Shown: in pieces, positions 18,019 through 28,762 of the stretch
How the letters are laid out: each line of letters begins with the position of its first letter
Numbering within the stretch: the stretch's first letter is position 1
Source of the DNA: Nostoc sp. CMAA1605
GTDB taxonomy: Bacteria; Cyanobacteriota; Cyanobacteriia; Cyanobacteriales; Nostocaceae
Assembly (NCBI RefSeq): GCF_021596505.1
Contig: NZ_PJIZ01000014.1
Location: 30,473 to 94,472 of the forward strand
DNA: 64,000 nt
Direction of reading: 5' to 3'
Notes under the pieces: generated by a model
Told to the model about the DNA's origin: nothing
What the model saw: the letters and a program-made list of their open reading frames with translations, nothing else
The model's database searches: none
Translations under genes and position numbers: made by a program

Positions 18019-18891
18019 ATGAAAGCATCTGCTAAATTCGACTTTGAGGATGAGAAATTTAATGCACCGCCTTCTCAAGTCATCCCCTGGTGTCAGATGA
18101 TTAATCCTCGGTATGGTGCAGATGGTGTGCAATCTCACGGATTAGCAATTAAGTTGGACAACGCTCAAGCTGTGGGTTTTCAGCCTGACGGTAATTGGCA
18201 ACAAATAGAACATGAATTTAGTTCGGGAGGAGAAACAGTTTATATCACCACTACACCCCGCATAGTGATAGTGCGTCGGGGGCCTTTGTCTGTCAAAGAT
18301 AGAGAGACAGGGATAAAACTGGGGACACTCAAAGATAATTATGATGCGTTTTTAGCAGATAAATTAAAATTTAAAACCTTCACTCGCTACTTAATATTTT
18401 TAGTAGGTGAAAACAAAAAATTCCTACATGATTCTCCACTGCAATTAACTCTCAACGGTGCAGCCGGAGCAAGTTTTAGTAAAACCTATTGTGAATTTCA
18501 ACAGGGGAAAGTAGTTAGCGGTTTTGTATCGGAATTAGAAAGGGCTTATGCCTTATTTCGTAAGCAACCCATTACACCCAAAGGCCCTTTATTCCACGCC
18601 CACGGCATATTCTGCCCAATTATTGAATGTGAAGAAAGAGGCATTGAACCAAATACAGTATTAGTAGCTTCCACTGTAGATTATGAACATCCCACAGTGG
18701 CGAATTTAACTAATTATTTAATTGCTTCCGATGCTCCAGAATCAACAATTATTTGCAAAGCCTTTGAAGATTATAAAGACTTCGCCAAGGAACCTGTGAG
18801 AACAGAAACACCGAAAATGGCAGTAGCTGCCGGTGTTGCTAGTTCCTATATTTATCCTGATGAAGATGATTTTGGTTATCCGCCGTATTAG
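18019..18891 (+). CDS. DUF5895-like hypothetical protein
   Basis: ORF opens at GTG 18007 / ATG 18019; FDFEDEKFNAPPSQVIPWCQMINPRYG... resembles the cyanobacterial DUF5895 family from memory. Confidence 0.55.
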   Translation: MKASAKFDFEDEKFNAPPSQVIPWCQMINPRYGADGVQSHGLAIKLDNAQAVGFQPDGNWQQIEHEFSSGGETVYITTTPRIVIVRRGPLSVKDRETGIKLGTLKDNYDAFLADKLKFKTFTRYLIFLVGENKKFLHDSPLQLTLNGAAGASFSKTYCEFQQGKVVSGFVSELERAYALFRKQPITPKGPLFHAHGIFCPIIECEERGIEPNTVLVASTVDYEHPTVANLTNYLIASDAPESTIICKAFEDYKDFAKEPVRTETPKMAVAAGVASSYIYPDEDDFGYPPY

Positions 18892-19080
18892 GGATTGGGG
18901 ATTGGGGACTGGGGATTGGGAACTGGGGACTGGGGACAAGGTAGACAAGGTGGACAAGGTGGACAAGGTAGATTTTATTCTAATGTCCTATGCCCGATTC
19001 CCCATGCCCGATTCCCCATGCCCGATGCCCAATGCCCTATGCCCTATGCCCTATGCCCAATGCCTAATGCCCCATACCCA
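18892..19080. repeat. STRR arrays (GGGGATT/GGGGACT; GGACAAGGT; TGCCCGAT; TGCCCTA)
   Basis: Direct tandem 7- and 9-mers. Confidence 0.88.
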
Positions 19081-19084
19081 AATT

Positions 19085-20128
19085 CTATTCTTTTAACAGC
19101 AAGTAATATAATGAACCATTGCCGCCTGTAACACCGGCGCGATCGCCTGCTAGTTTACCAGTTCCCATAAAATAATCAACTCTGCCTGCTCCTCTGATGG
19201 CACTGCCTGTATCTTGATCTAAGACAAAGCGATTCACTACGCGATGTTCTAATCTACCAGCAGCAGGATAAGGTAATGAGGTCTGAACTAGTGCTAGTGC
19301 GCCAGGAGGCATAATTGATTTATCTGTGGCAATGGAACGTTCGGGAGTAACTGGTACATTAATACTACCAGTAGCTCGTCTGCCTTTGAATTCTTGGAAG
19401 AAAATAAATCTTTCCCAACGGGGAAGATAGTTGCTTAATTCGTGGGGTTGTTCCCGAAAAAAGCTGATCATTTTGGGCATAGTTAAGCCGGATAATGGCA
19501 TTTTGCCATCTTTGGCTAATTCTCGTCCGATACTTGTCCAAGGATAATCTGTTGCACCTGCGTAACCAACGGCGGTTCTGGTGCCGTCAGCTAATTGAAT
19601 TTGGGCAGAACCTTGAATATGTATCATATAGGCATCGAGGCGATCGCGAAACCACAGCAATTCTAAACCGCGTAACTTGCCCTTATTTCCCTGTAAACCG
19701 TCTTTGCCTTCTAGTTGCAAACGTGTAGGGTGGGGTTTAGACCATTTCTCAAAGTTAGGTGGTAGTCGATACAAAGGATACTTATAAGCCGAAGTTCTGA
19801 CACGACTGGCATTATAAACGGGTTCATAGTAAGCAGTAAACTTGACTGTCCCCCGCCCATCATTACCAACAGACTGATAAAAAGCAAATTCTTTTTGCAC
19901 TGCGGCTTGTAATTGGGCTGGAGACAGAGAACTAGCCGCTAATTGACGAAACCGCAGTAAACTCCGACGTACACGGGTTAAAGTAATTCCCCGTACAGGA
20001 TAATTTTGATATATACGTTGTGCTGTACTCGTTTCTAGATAGCGCAGACTGTTATCAATTGATGCTAACAGAGCTTGGCGATCACCTGGTTGACCCCTGC
20101 TACCGAAAAGTTGCTCATCCCAACCCAA
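19085..20128 (-). CDS. mltA: Membrane-bound lytic murein transglycosylase A (catalytic part; N-terminus frameshifted, see findings)
   Basis: FTAYYEPVYNASR...PLYRLPPNF, YMIHIQGSAQIQLADG, VGYAGATDYPWTSIGREL, DQDTGSAIRGAGRVDYFMGTG. The track ORF begins at a TTG; signal-peptide sequence is found upstream in other frames to 20333. Confidence 0.88.
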   Translation of the reverse strand: MGWDEQLFGSRGQPGDRQALLASIDNSLRYLETSTAQRIYQNYPVRGITLTRVRRSLLRFRQLAASSLSPAQLQAAVQKEFAFYQSVGNDGRGTVKFTAYYEPVYNASRVRTSAYKYPLYRLPPNFEKWSKPHPTRLQLEGKDGLQGNKGKLRGLELLWFRDRLDAYMIHIQGSAQIQLADGTRTAVGYAGATDYPWTSIGRELAKDGKMPLSGLTMPKMISFFREQPHELSNYLPRWERFIFFQEFKGRRATGSINVPVTPERSIATDKSIMPPGALALVQTSLPYPAAGRLEHRVVNRFVLDQDTGSAIRGAGRVDYFMGTGKLAGDRAGVTGGNGSLYYLLLKE

Positions 20129-20342
20129 ACAAGTGCTTTGGGTAGTGCAATTGCCAATGTTTACCAGTTTGAGGGGGCTTCATTTTCAGGTGTGCTTGGC
20201 TTGACTGGTGGTTGTAACTCAGGACTGGGTGAGTTAGGTAAGGGGACATTAATAATTACCTGAGCAACAGCAATTTGGCTGACAAGGGGAATTCCCAGAC
20301 TCAAGGAAAGCAAAGCAAGGGTTTTTTCATCATTAGTTGAAT

Positions 20343-20589
20343 CTATCTTTCAACACTAGAACTAAAAACTGGTTCTACTCGGATAGCAACAATCCGAGAT
20401 GGACGCACCACCATATACTCACCTTGAATATTTTGATTGGTACACTGATAAAATCACTAGAAGCAGATTTGGGTACAAGTTCCCCACTATACCATTTTTG
20501 GAATTCTTGAATTGAGGGAAACCGCACTTCCTCACGATGACCACTTTCTAGTAAGAGGTAGACTGCATATTCATTCGGGTTCTAGCCAT
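20343..20589 (-). pseudogene. Small conserved-looking ORF broken by two one-base shifts
   Basis: Reconstructed MARNPNEYAVYLLLESGHREEVRFPSIQEFQKWYSGELVPKSASSDFISVPIKNIQGEYMVVRPSRIVAIRVEPVFSSSVER* if one A is added at 20580-20581 and one at 20431-20434 (minus-strand A runs). Confidence 0.6.
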
Positions 20590-20876
20590 AAGATTGAATC
20601 TTCATCAAAAACATTCAACCCATTGTTAACCACGATACCCCAGAATGAAAAGGGTAAGCATACGGGGGCGTGCGTAGATGCTTGACAGAATTCTCTATTC
20701 ATCACTCATTAGAGATAAACTGTTCAGTTTTATTTTCCTCTAGACGGTCGATGCCTTTAGCGGTTCCCTAGAATTTTGGACAATAAATCTCAATTCTACT
20801 GTGGATGTTTTGAATAATTTCTCTCTACATTAGTGATTATGTCAATATGAAGGTGAGGACTTAGACAAGTCATACA

Positions 20877-22256
20877 ATGTTAGGAAACTTACTAGCTAGT
20901 CGTTATCAAGTCCTCCAAATCTTAGGGGGAGGAGGATTTGGTCAAACTTATATTGCGCTAGACACCCAACGTCCAGGGAATCCTAGATGTGTTGTCAAGC
21001 ACTTTCGGCCTGTCACTCATAACCCAGAATTTCTAGAAACTGCTAGAAGATTATTTACCAGTGAAGCCGAAACCCTAGAACAACTCGGACATCATGAGCA
21101 AATACCTCGGTTACTAGCATATTTTGAAGAAAAGCAAGAATTTTTTTTAGTGCAAGAGTATATTGATGGATATGCTCTCAAAGTTGAAATGGTTGCTGGG
21201 CAAAAATGGGCAGAAGACAAAGTGATCTTTTTGTTGCAGCAGATATTAAGTATTCTGAGATTTATTCATAGCTACAAAGTCATTCATCGGGATATTAAAC
21301 CAGAAAATATTATTAGGCGATCGCATGACAGTAAGTTAGTGCTGATTGATTTTGGTGCTGTCAAGCAAGTTCATACAAAACTGGTAACGGCTCCTGGTCA
21401 AACAGAAATGACTGTGGCGATTGGGACACCAGGATATATGTCCATCGAACAGGGACGAGGAAAACCCCACGCCAATAGCGATATATATTCTTTGGGTGTG
21501 GTTTGTATCCAAGCACTGACAGGACTGCATCCCAGAGAATTTGAAGAAGACCCCCAAACGGGGGAAATTCTGTGGCGACATCGAGCTACAGTCAGTCCTG
21601 AACTGGGGACGATGATCACGAAAATGGTCGTGAATAACTACAAACAACGTTATCAATCTGCGACAGAAGTTTTAGAAGCACTCCAGCAAAATTTTCATCC
21701 TGACGCTGCGACTTTATTTACTCAAACTCCCTGGGGGACATCGTCATCACCAATTCCCCCATCTCATCAACAAGGAACTAGTCAGCAAACTGGGACTATT
21801 TTGTCGCGGGAAAAAAGCGATCGCCTGGAAAAATTACTCTTAGAATTAGTTGGCCCTGTAGCCACAACATTATTACGTCGCGCCGCATCAGCACCCAATT
21901 ATCAAACACTCATAGATAGTTTATCCCTACACATAGCTGAAAATCAGCGTACTCAATTTCAAAAAACAGCGATGTCGCTATTATTAGAACCTTCACCTAG
22001 TCAACCGCCAACTGCTGTTCAACCTGTAGGTAATATCACTCCCCCTGTCATTAATTCCACTCTCAGCGAAAGTTTTATTGCTGAATGTGAGCGAGAATTA
22101 GTTAATTTAATCGGCCCGATGGGTAAGTTTTTGATTCAAAAAACTATCAAATCGGCTGGATTATCCATTTCTCGGATACAATTTGTCAAAACACTAGCTG
22201 CAAATATTCCAGACTCTCAACAGGCTTTGCAGTTTCAGCAGCGTTTATTAAATTAA
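20877..22256 (+). CDS. Serine/threonine protein kinase with two C-terminal ~55-aa helical repeats
   Basis: GGGGFGQTYIA, HRDIKPENII, DFGAVKQV, GTPGYMSIEQ. Confidence 0.92.
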   Translation: MLGNLLASRYQVLQILGGGGFGQTYIALDTQRPGNPRCVVKHFRPVTHNPEFLETARRLFTSEAETLEQLGHHEQIPRLLAYFEEKQEFFLVQEYIDGYALKVEMVAGQKWAEDKVIFLLQQILSILRFIHSYKVIHRDIKPENIIRRSHDSKLVLIDFGAVKQVHTKLVTAPGQTEMTVAIGTPGYMSIEQGRGKPHANSDIYSLGVVCIQALTGLHPREFEEDPQTGEILWRHRATVSPELGTMITKMVVNNYKQRYQSATEVLEALQQNFHPDAATLFTQTPWGTSSSPIPPSHQQGTSQQTGTILSREKSDRLEKLLLELVGPVATTLLRRAASAPNYQTLIDSLSLHIAENQRTQFQKTAMSLLLEPSPSQPPTAVQPVGNITPPVINSTLSESFIAECERELVNLIGPMGKFLIQKTIKSAGLSISRIQFVKTLAANIPDSQQALQFQQRLLN

Positions 22257-22264
22257 TCACCAGA

Positions 22265-23182
22265 ATGACTGATAGTTACGAACAGACACCATTACCCACT
22301 GCTAAACCCCAAAACTTTTTATTTAACCTCGCTTTGGTGTCTGTAATTTCATTAGCAGTGCTTAACCTCAATCACAATGATCCGATAGTACCAGTTTTAG
22401 GATTTCATGGACTTGTTGATACGAAAAACACTGCTGTAGCTCGCAATACTAATGAGATGCAATATTCTCAACAAGAAATAGAGAAACTTTTAGATTACTT
22501 AATTATTAATGATTATTGGTTTTTGTCAACTCAAGATTTATACGATTTTTTTATCACAAAATCTCAAGCAATACCCGATAACCGCCGTCAACAAAAGCCT
22601 ATTATGATTTCTTTTGATGATGGTTATAAATCAGTACATACAAAATTATTACCGATTTTATCGAAGTTAGAGAAGAAATATCAGAAAAAAATTAAAGTTG
22701 TTTTGTTTATTAATCCTGGTAATTTAGCCAAACCAGGTGTTAATAGTAAAACCCACATGGGATGTCAGGACTTAAGGGAAGGCTTAAAAAAGGGATTTTA
22801 TGACATTCAATCTCACGGTTTAAAGCATAAAGACCTAACTACCCTATCTCGGCGCGAACTTCTGCGAGAACTTGTACAAGCTAGAACTATCCTCAGAAAC
22901 TGCACACAAGATTTAGATCCTCAACAGCAAGTCGCATCTCATTTTGCTTATCCTTATGGTGCTACTAATAAACAGGTAGCATCTTATGTTTCTCGCTATT
23001 ATCTTACTGGTTATTTATATAATAATGAAATCTTGAATCATAGTTGCATTAATAATCATTATCAAATTCCCCGACTCATGGTAAATCGCCACTTATCGCC
23101 ACAAGAATTAATCCAAATGTCAAAAAACCAACTTCCTGTTAATAAGCAAAAAGAGAAAAGTAATGTGCATAATGAATGTTGA
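22265..23182 (+). CDS. Polysaccharide deacetylase family protein
   Basis: VLGFHGL, ISFDDGYKSVHTKLLPIL, DIQSHGLKHKDLTTLSRREL, HFAYPYGATN. Confidence 0.88.
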   Translation: MTDSYEQTPLPTAKPQNFLFNLALVSVISLAVLNLNHNDPIVPVLGFHGLVDTKNTAVARNTNEMQYSQQEIEKLLDYLIINDYWFLSTQDLYDFFITKSQAIPDNRRQQKPIMISFDDGYKSVHTKLLPILSKLEKKYQKKIKVVLFINPGNLAKPGVNSKTHMGCQDLREGLKKGFYDIQSHGLKHKDLTTLSRRELLRELVQARTILRNCTQDLDPQQQVASHFAYPYGATNKQVASYVSRYYLTGYLYNNEILNHSCINNHYQIPRLMVNRHLSPQELIQMSKNQLPVNKQKEKSNVHNEC

Positions 23183-23206
23183 TAGCTATTAGCAAACAAT
23201 GAATGG

Positions 23207-24550
23207 TTATTTAAAAATTAAATCTAAACGTTGCTGACTAGCTTGCAGTGCTGCTTGGGGAGAAATTTTACCCAACACAACGGCTTCAATGGCTCTACCT
23301 ATACTATCGGAAATGCGATTATAACCAGGAAAAATAGGACGGCTAAGACCATATTGTGCTTGTTCTAAAAATACCTTTGCCTGTGGTAAATTCTGCACGA
23401 AAGCCTGATATTTCTCACTACTACGAGATTTTAAATTAATTGGTAAATAGCCTGCTGCCAAAGCTAATTCCGTTTGAAATTCTTGACTCATTGTATATTC
23501 GGCAAACTTAAATGCTGCCTTTTGGCGTTCTGGTGTGGTCTTAAAAAAGAAGAGATTTTCCCCGCCTATACTAGTAGCTGGAGTTTGATTTACAGGTAGC
23601 GGAAACACACCAAAATCTACATTAGTTGTTTGCAGTTGTCCTAAATTCCAAGGGCCATTGATTTGCATTGCTACCTTTCCTGAAACTAAGGGGTCTGTCT
23701 CATAACCCCTTTCCGGGCTAGATAGCATTGTTGAACCGTCCTGCACTAGATTACGCCAAAATTGTAAGGCGGCGATCGCTCCTTGATTATCTTGCAACAT
23801 CACACCTGCTGCATTCTGTCCATCACCGTTAACCAATTCACCGCCACTACTCCACATAAACGGTAGCCAAGTAAAAACTGTAAACTCCCCTTTCCCCAAA
23901 GGTAAGAACATTCCATATTGGTCTATTTGTCCATCACCGTCCAAATCATGAGTTAATTGTTTAGCAACTCGGCGGAACTCTTCCCAAGTACGAGGTATGG
24001 CTTTAATCCCTGCGGCTTGAAATAAACTAGGACGATAGAAAATGCCGACATTATTCGTAGCAAAAGGAACTGACCACAGTTGACCTTGATATTCCATTGA
24101 AGAGTATAAAGTGGGGTCAATTTCTGGCTTAACTGCTGATTGGGACAGCATCTCATCCACAGGAATTAATGCACCCAGTTCTACTAATTGACCTGTGATC
24201 GTCGGATTAAACCACAATAAATCAGGTGGTGCATTACCTACCACAGCCGCCAAAATTTTTGGCATTTGCTGATCTTGCTGTCCCACATACAGTGACTCTA
24301 CTTGAATCTGGGGATGTGTTTGATTAAATTTATCTACCAGTTTTTGTAAGACATCCCGATTCGGTGGTGGGTTGACTCCATGCCAAAAAGTGATGTGAGT
24401 AACTTTACTAGCTTCTACTCCAGTCCGCCAAGCCTGACATCCACTTACAGTTAATATAGTGACTAGCATCAACAATAGTAAACGACGCAGACTGTGTTGC
24501 CATCTTCTGTTTTTCACTTTGGATGGGTAGAAAGTAGAAAAAAACCGCAT
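23207..24550 (-). CDS. ABC transporter extracellular (sugar-type) substrate-binding lipoprotein
   Basis: Lipobox LTVSGC; ITFWHGVNPPPNRDVLQKLVDKFNQTHPQIQVE...; GGENLFFFKTTPERQKAAFKF. Confidence 0.88.
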   Translation of the reverse strand: MRFFSTFYPSKVKNRRWQHSLRRLLLLMLVTILTVSGCQAWRTGVEASKVTHITFWHGVNPPPNRDVLQKLVDKFNQTHPQIQVESLYVGQQDQQMPKILAAVVGNAPPDLLWFNPTITGQLVELGALIPVDEMLSQSAVKPEIDPTLYSSMEYQGQLWSVPFATNNVGIFYRPSLFQAAGIKAIPRTWEEFRRVAKQLTHDLDGDGQIDQYGMFLPLGKGEFTVFTWLPFMWSSGGELVNGDGQNAAGVMLQDNQGAIAALQFWRNLVQDGSTMLSSPERGYETDPLVSGKVAMQINGPWNLGQLQTTNVDFGVFPLPVNQTPATSIGGENLFFFKTTPERQKAAFKFAEYTMSQEFQTELALAAGYLPINLKSRSSEKYQAFVQNLPQAKVFLEQAQYGLSRPIFPGYNRISDSIGRAIEAVVLGKISPQAALQASQQRLDLIFK

Positions 24551-24700
24551 AGCAAACTGACTCGTAATTTTCTACAGCCAGACTATGCTGATTAGGGGAC
24601 ACAAACCAACCCTCTGAAGGCTAATTTCCAGTTATTTTGCATTCCAGCAGAAGCTATGTATATCCTAGTTTATTGGAGAGTGCAGGAATATTTTCAGGTT

Positions 24701-25456
24701 ATGGCAGGTCATAGTAAATGGGCAAATATTAAACGCCAAAAAGCGGTAGTCGATGCGAAAAAAGGAAAAACTTTTACACAGTTATCTAGAGCTATTATTG
24801 TAGCGGCGAGAAACGGCATACCAGACCCAGCCGGGAATTTTCAATTACGGACAGCGATTGAAAAAGCTAAAGTTGCGGGTATTCCCAATGACAATATTGA
24901 AAGAGCGATCGCCAAAGGTGCAGGTACATTTAGCGATAATAGTACCCTAGAGGAAATTCGCTACGAAGGTTATGGCCCTGGTGGTGTAGCTATTTTAATA
25001 GAAGCTTTGACTGATAATCGCAATCGCACGGCGGCTGATTTGCGGGTAGCTTTTAGCAAAAATGGCGGAAATTTAGGTGAAACTGGCTGTGTTAGCTGGA
25101 TGTTTGACCAAAAGGGTGTGTGTCTAGTCCAAGGTGTTGTAGATGAAGACCAGTTATTAGAAGCATCCTTAGAAGGTGGTGCGGAGTCTTACGAAATGAC
25201 TGAGGAAGAGACAGCAGAAGTTTTTACGGAAGTCGCCAATTTAGAAATTCTCAACCAAACCCTCAAAGAACAAGGCTTTAAAGTCACTGAAGTAGAATTG
25301 CGCTGGATTCCCAGCAACAATATCGAAGTGACAGAACCAGACCAAGCGCGATCGCTCCTCAAGTTAATTGATACCCTAGAAAGTCTAGATGATGTCCAAA
25401 ATGTGACATCCAACTTCGATATGTCAGAACAGCTATTAGCTGTCAGTATGGCTTAG
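24701..25456 (+). CDS. yebC: YebC/PmpR family regulator
   Basis: [51 protein letters not shown]; family start at 24701. Confidence 0.95.
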   Translation: MAGHSKWANIKRQKAVVDAKKGKTFTQLSRAIIVAARNGIPDPAGNFQLRTAIEKAKVAGIPNDNIERAIAKGAGTFSDNSTLEEIRYEGYGPGGVAILIEALTDNRNRTAADLRVAFSKNGGNLGETGCVSWMFDQKGVCLVQGVVDEDQLLEASLEGGAESYEMTEEETAEVFTEVANLEILNQTLKEQGFKVTEVELRWIPSNNIEVTEPDQARSLLKLIDTLESLDDVQNVTSNFDMSEQLLAVSMA

Positions 25457-25574
25457 AACTGTCTCATGAAATTCACTCAAAATTCTTTACATTTAAGAGG
25501 ACAAACAGTGAAGGCCTAACCTGCCACTGTTTGTTCACCTAGCGTTCTGAAAAAAAGACCCCTGGATATAACAA

Positions 25575-25812
25575 TTTTGGATTTTGGATTTTGGATTTTG
25601 GATTACAAGCCTAGATTCTTATACCAATTCTCCAAAATTAAGCAACAGATGCGAAGCTTGAAACCCAGATGCTATATGACTTTCTTAATTGCGTAAAGCC
25701 TGCGGCATAGCTGCGCTTAGAGCATAGTGGGAAGTTAGTCCATTGCGTTAGCATAGCGGGGCGGGAGCATCGTTGCGAATTGCGAATTGCGAATTGCGAA
25801 TTGCGAATTGGT
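25575..25812. repeat. Low-complexity/dispersed intergenic repeats (GATTTTG; GAATTGC arrays)
   Basis: attttggattttggattttggat and gcgaattgcgaattgcgaattgcgaattg. Confidence 0.8.
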
Positions 25813-25816
25813 ATTA

Positions 25817-26308
25817 TTATTTTTCCTTAACGCTCAAAGTGTAATTGAACTTCACACCAGGCTCGAACGCACCCACCCACACTTCGTATTTTCCATTCGA
25901 CCATTGCTGGTCATCAATACTTGCATCTTTACTTTTACCAGTATCATCACCGCAACGAATAGTTTTGTTGGGGCCTCTAATGACTAAGGTCGTGTCTTTA
26001 CCACCGCTATTCACTAACACCTGTAAGCGGGAAAAATCCTTGTCTAATTCGATGATGAAATCTGGGTTAGAGTCAGCAAAGCCTATACACATCTTGCCAT
26101 CGCGATCGCGGTTGCTGATGGCTGATAGAGAAAAAGTCCCACCAGTATAACCGTTGGTTTTTCCCTCTGTAGAACTAAACCCTGGTGCTAATTTCAACGT
26201 TCTGAAATTGGGTACAGTTTGGGCAATTACAGGGGTAGCAATTATAGCAGCTAATAACGCTGATAGCCATACACCACCAGAATAAAGTCCTGAACGAAAA
26301 TTTCTCAT
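25817..26308 (-). CDS. Secreted hypothetical protein
   Basis: 163 aa with signal peptide (LSALLAAIIATPVIAQ); FADSNPDFIIELDKDFSRLQVLVNSGGKDTTLVIRGPN. Confidence 0.7.
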   Translation of the reverse strand: MRNFRSGLYSGGVWLSALLAAIIATPVIAQTVPNFRTLKLAPGFSSTEGKTNGYTGGTFSLSAISNRDRDGKMCIGFADSNPDFIIELDKDFSRLQVLVNSGGKDTTLVIRGPNKTIRCGDDTGKSKDASIDDQQWSNGKYEVWVGAFEPGVKFNYTLSVKEK

Positions 26309-26507
26309 ATTAACCTGCCAAATATGCTTCTATAACAATAAAGATATATACATATTTTAGTTAATAATTTTCGATGAAGTAACAAAAAAATGTGACACAT
26401 TCTCATGTGCCACAATTGAAATTTTACTAAACATTGTCAATTTAAATTAAGAGGCAATAATTCAGCCGTTATGTCTGCTAACTTTGCGGTTATTTGCTGA
26501 ATCCTGG

Positions 26508-28163
26508 TTAAGAATTAAGTTCCAGAAATACTGCGCCTTTGAGAGTTCCAGTATCATCACTGTAGCTGCTGAAGGTGAGCGATCGCAGTTGTTGAAAAAA
26601 TGACTTACCAAAGACTTCTAAGAGCTTTAAAACAGGCAACTGTCGCTCTAATAAATTATGGCTTTTATCCCAGTTAAGATATACATAACCTTGGTTTTGT
26701 GCAGGAATTACTGCAATACTATTTTGGAAATTACGATTCTTGATCAAAGAATTATCTTGATTGGTTAAAACTTCATTAATTGTTTCTAAATCAGAGGTAA
26801 AGACCTCATAATTTCCTACAGTTGTATGTATACCTTTAACCTTAGCATCTACCGTAAATGAGGATTGGTTTTGAGCCTCAGACTTTTTGCTATTGGCGAT
26901 TAATTCTATCCAAGCTGCGACTTTTTGCTGTTCCCAACTCAGAGAATCAGTGTTAAGTCCGTTAGCAGCAGCGATCGCATCTAAACGCTCAATCCCATCT
27001 ACCACAGCCTCTTGTTTTTCTACCACAAAAACCCAGCCAGGAGGAGTTTTCCCACCACGGGGAATGATTCCCAGCGCATATTCCCCTTGTACCCAGTTAA
27101 ATACATCCTGTTGCAAATTCATTCCCCAAGCTTTTTGGATGGCTAGTAAGGGTTGTTCCAGGCGAGAAATTACGTCTGTTTCTGAACCGGAGATGGTTGT
27201 TTTCGCTTGTTTCCATAATTTACCTAAATCGCTGTCACCCAAGTTATTTAAATGAGAACCAGAAACTACCACACCTGCGGATGCGGGGATGTATTGCAAT
27301 GCTCCCACAGGTTGAGACAACGGGGGAGATGGTGGTGCAATTTCTGAGGTAGCAAGAAAACTAGTTTCAGCTAACAGTCCTTTGGGGTTTAATGTCAAAG
27401 CCAGAATTTGACTATCGTAAATAGGTTCAGGTAACTCCAACCCCTGCCATTGTGCCAAAGTAGGGAGATTGAAGAAAGTTACTGCTACCGCACCTTTTGG
27501 TAACTGTGCGATCGCTTTTTGGTATTGGGGAGAACTAGTCAAATTCAAATCAGGTGCTTGGACATTATTAATCCCATCCCGTAGCACTCTCACATCATTA
27601 GCCAATAGGACAAAGTTATCTACCACCGCACCTGCTAATGGTTCTAGCTTGGGTTGTGCGTCATCGTAAAGCAACTTAGTACCGTTATATTCCTCAGTGG
27701 CGAGGGTAGCCCCCGATAACACGCGCTTGGAAAAGAGTAACTCTAAAAACTCACTACTTTTTTCTGGCTTCTCCGTCGCTAGAGCCATCAAGTAGCCTGG
27801 TTGTTGACCATTTGCAAAATCACGGTCAATATCTTGAGTAGTTACGGCCAGAGTAATTTCATTTCCCAGCCAAGGTTGAATATCTTGGCGATAATCTAGA
27901 CCACTATTAGCCAATAAACTAGTTTTGAGCTTAGATAATTCCCCTGAACTTTCCAGAGACTGCAAACGGTCAGGATTGACCAGTAAAGACACTGTAACAG
28001 GTGCAAGTTTAGACACAAATATGGCTGCACCAGATTGGGAGGTAGAAGTAATTAGACTGACTGGACTTTTAGTAAAGAACCAATAACCAGCTGCGATCGC
28101 CCCAATCACCAATGCGATCGCACCAGCCACGATAAAACCAGAGAATGAGCGTTGTGTATTCAC
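26508..28163 (-). CDS. DUF3352 domain protein
   Basis: N-terminal TM, FVSKLAPVTVSLLVNPDRL..., typical cyanobacterial DUF3352 pattern. Confidence 0.75.
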   Translation of the reverse strand: MNTQRSFSGFIVAGAIALVIGAIAAGYWFFTKSPVSLITSTSQSGAAIFVSKLAPVTVSLLVNPDRLQSLESSGELSKLKTSLLANSGLDYRQDIQPWLGNEITLAVTTQDIDRDFANGQQPGYLMALATEKPEKSSEFLELLFSKRVLSGATLATEEYNGTKLLYDDAQPKLEPLAGAVVDNFVLLANDVRVLRDGINNVQAPDLNLTSSPQYQKAIAQLPKGAVAVTFFNLPTLAQWQGLELPEPIYDSQILALTLNPKGLLAETSFLATSEIAPPSPPLSQPVGALQYIPASAGVVVSGSHLNNLGDSDLGKLWKQAKTTISGSETDVISRLEQPLLAIQKAWGMNLQQDVFNWVQGEYALGIIPRGGKTPPGWVFVVEKQEAVVDGIERLDAIAAANGLNTDSLSWEQQKVAAWIELIANSKKSEAQNQSSFTVDAKVKGIHTTVGNYEVFTSDLETINEVLTNQDNSLIKNRNFQNSIAVIPAQNQGYVYLNWDKSHNLLERQLPVLKLLEVFGKSFFQQLRSLTFSSYSDDTGTLKGAVFLELNS

Positions 28164-28199
28164 AATATACCTAATTATCTAGCACGAAAGTTTACCAAA

Positions 28200-28360
28200 A
28201 TTGGGCATAGGGCATAGGGCATAGGGCATAGGGCATAGGGCATAGGGATAAAATCTACCTTGTTCACCTTCCAGTCCCCAGTCCCCAGTCCCCAATCCCC
28301 AATCCCCAATCCCCAATCCCCAGTCCCCAATCCCCAATCCCCAATCCCCAATCCCCCAAT
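28200..28360. repeat. STRR arrays (GGGCATA; CCCCAAT/CCCCAGT)
   Basis: Direct heptamer repeats. Confidence 0.9.
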
Positions 28361-28402
28361 TTCTGTCAACATGAATAATATCGGATTGTTTAAAAAAACG
28401 AC

Positions 28403-28762
28403 ATGACAGGGAATATTTCTGGTCAACCCATTACTCAAATTAGTGTAGAAGAACTCGCCCAGCGTCTGGCTACTAATGATGCAGGTATTCAGTTAATAGA
28501 CGTACGTGAACCCCAAGAATTAGCATTAGCACAAATTAGCGGTTTTGTGAACTTACCACTCAGTGAATTCGCTCAGTGGTCAGAGCAAATTCCTGCTAAG
28601 TTTGACCCTGATGCAGAAACTTTAGTGCTGTGTCATCACGGTATGCGTTCTGCTCAAATGTGTCAGTGGTTAATGGCTCAAGGCTTTACAAACGTGAAAA
28701 ATATTGCTGGTGGAATTGATGCTTATTCTGTTTTAGTTGATAGTTCTATTCCTCAATATTAA
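28403..28762 (+). CDS. Rhodanese-like domain protein
   Basis: [45 protein letters not shown] (CxxGxRS-type loop). Confidence 0.9.
   Translation: MTGNISGQPITQISVEELAQRLATNDAGIQLIDVREPQELALAQISGFVNLPLSEFAQWSEQIPAKFDPDAETLVLCHHGMRSAQMCQWLMAQGFTNVKNIAGGIDAYSVLVDSSIPQY

Noticed and set aside
20322-20327. Programmed -1 frameshifting at A AAA AAC in mltA.
   Set aside because: A second shift in the same gene and two more in the neighbouring gene, all one-base homopolymer losses, favour sequence error over regulation.
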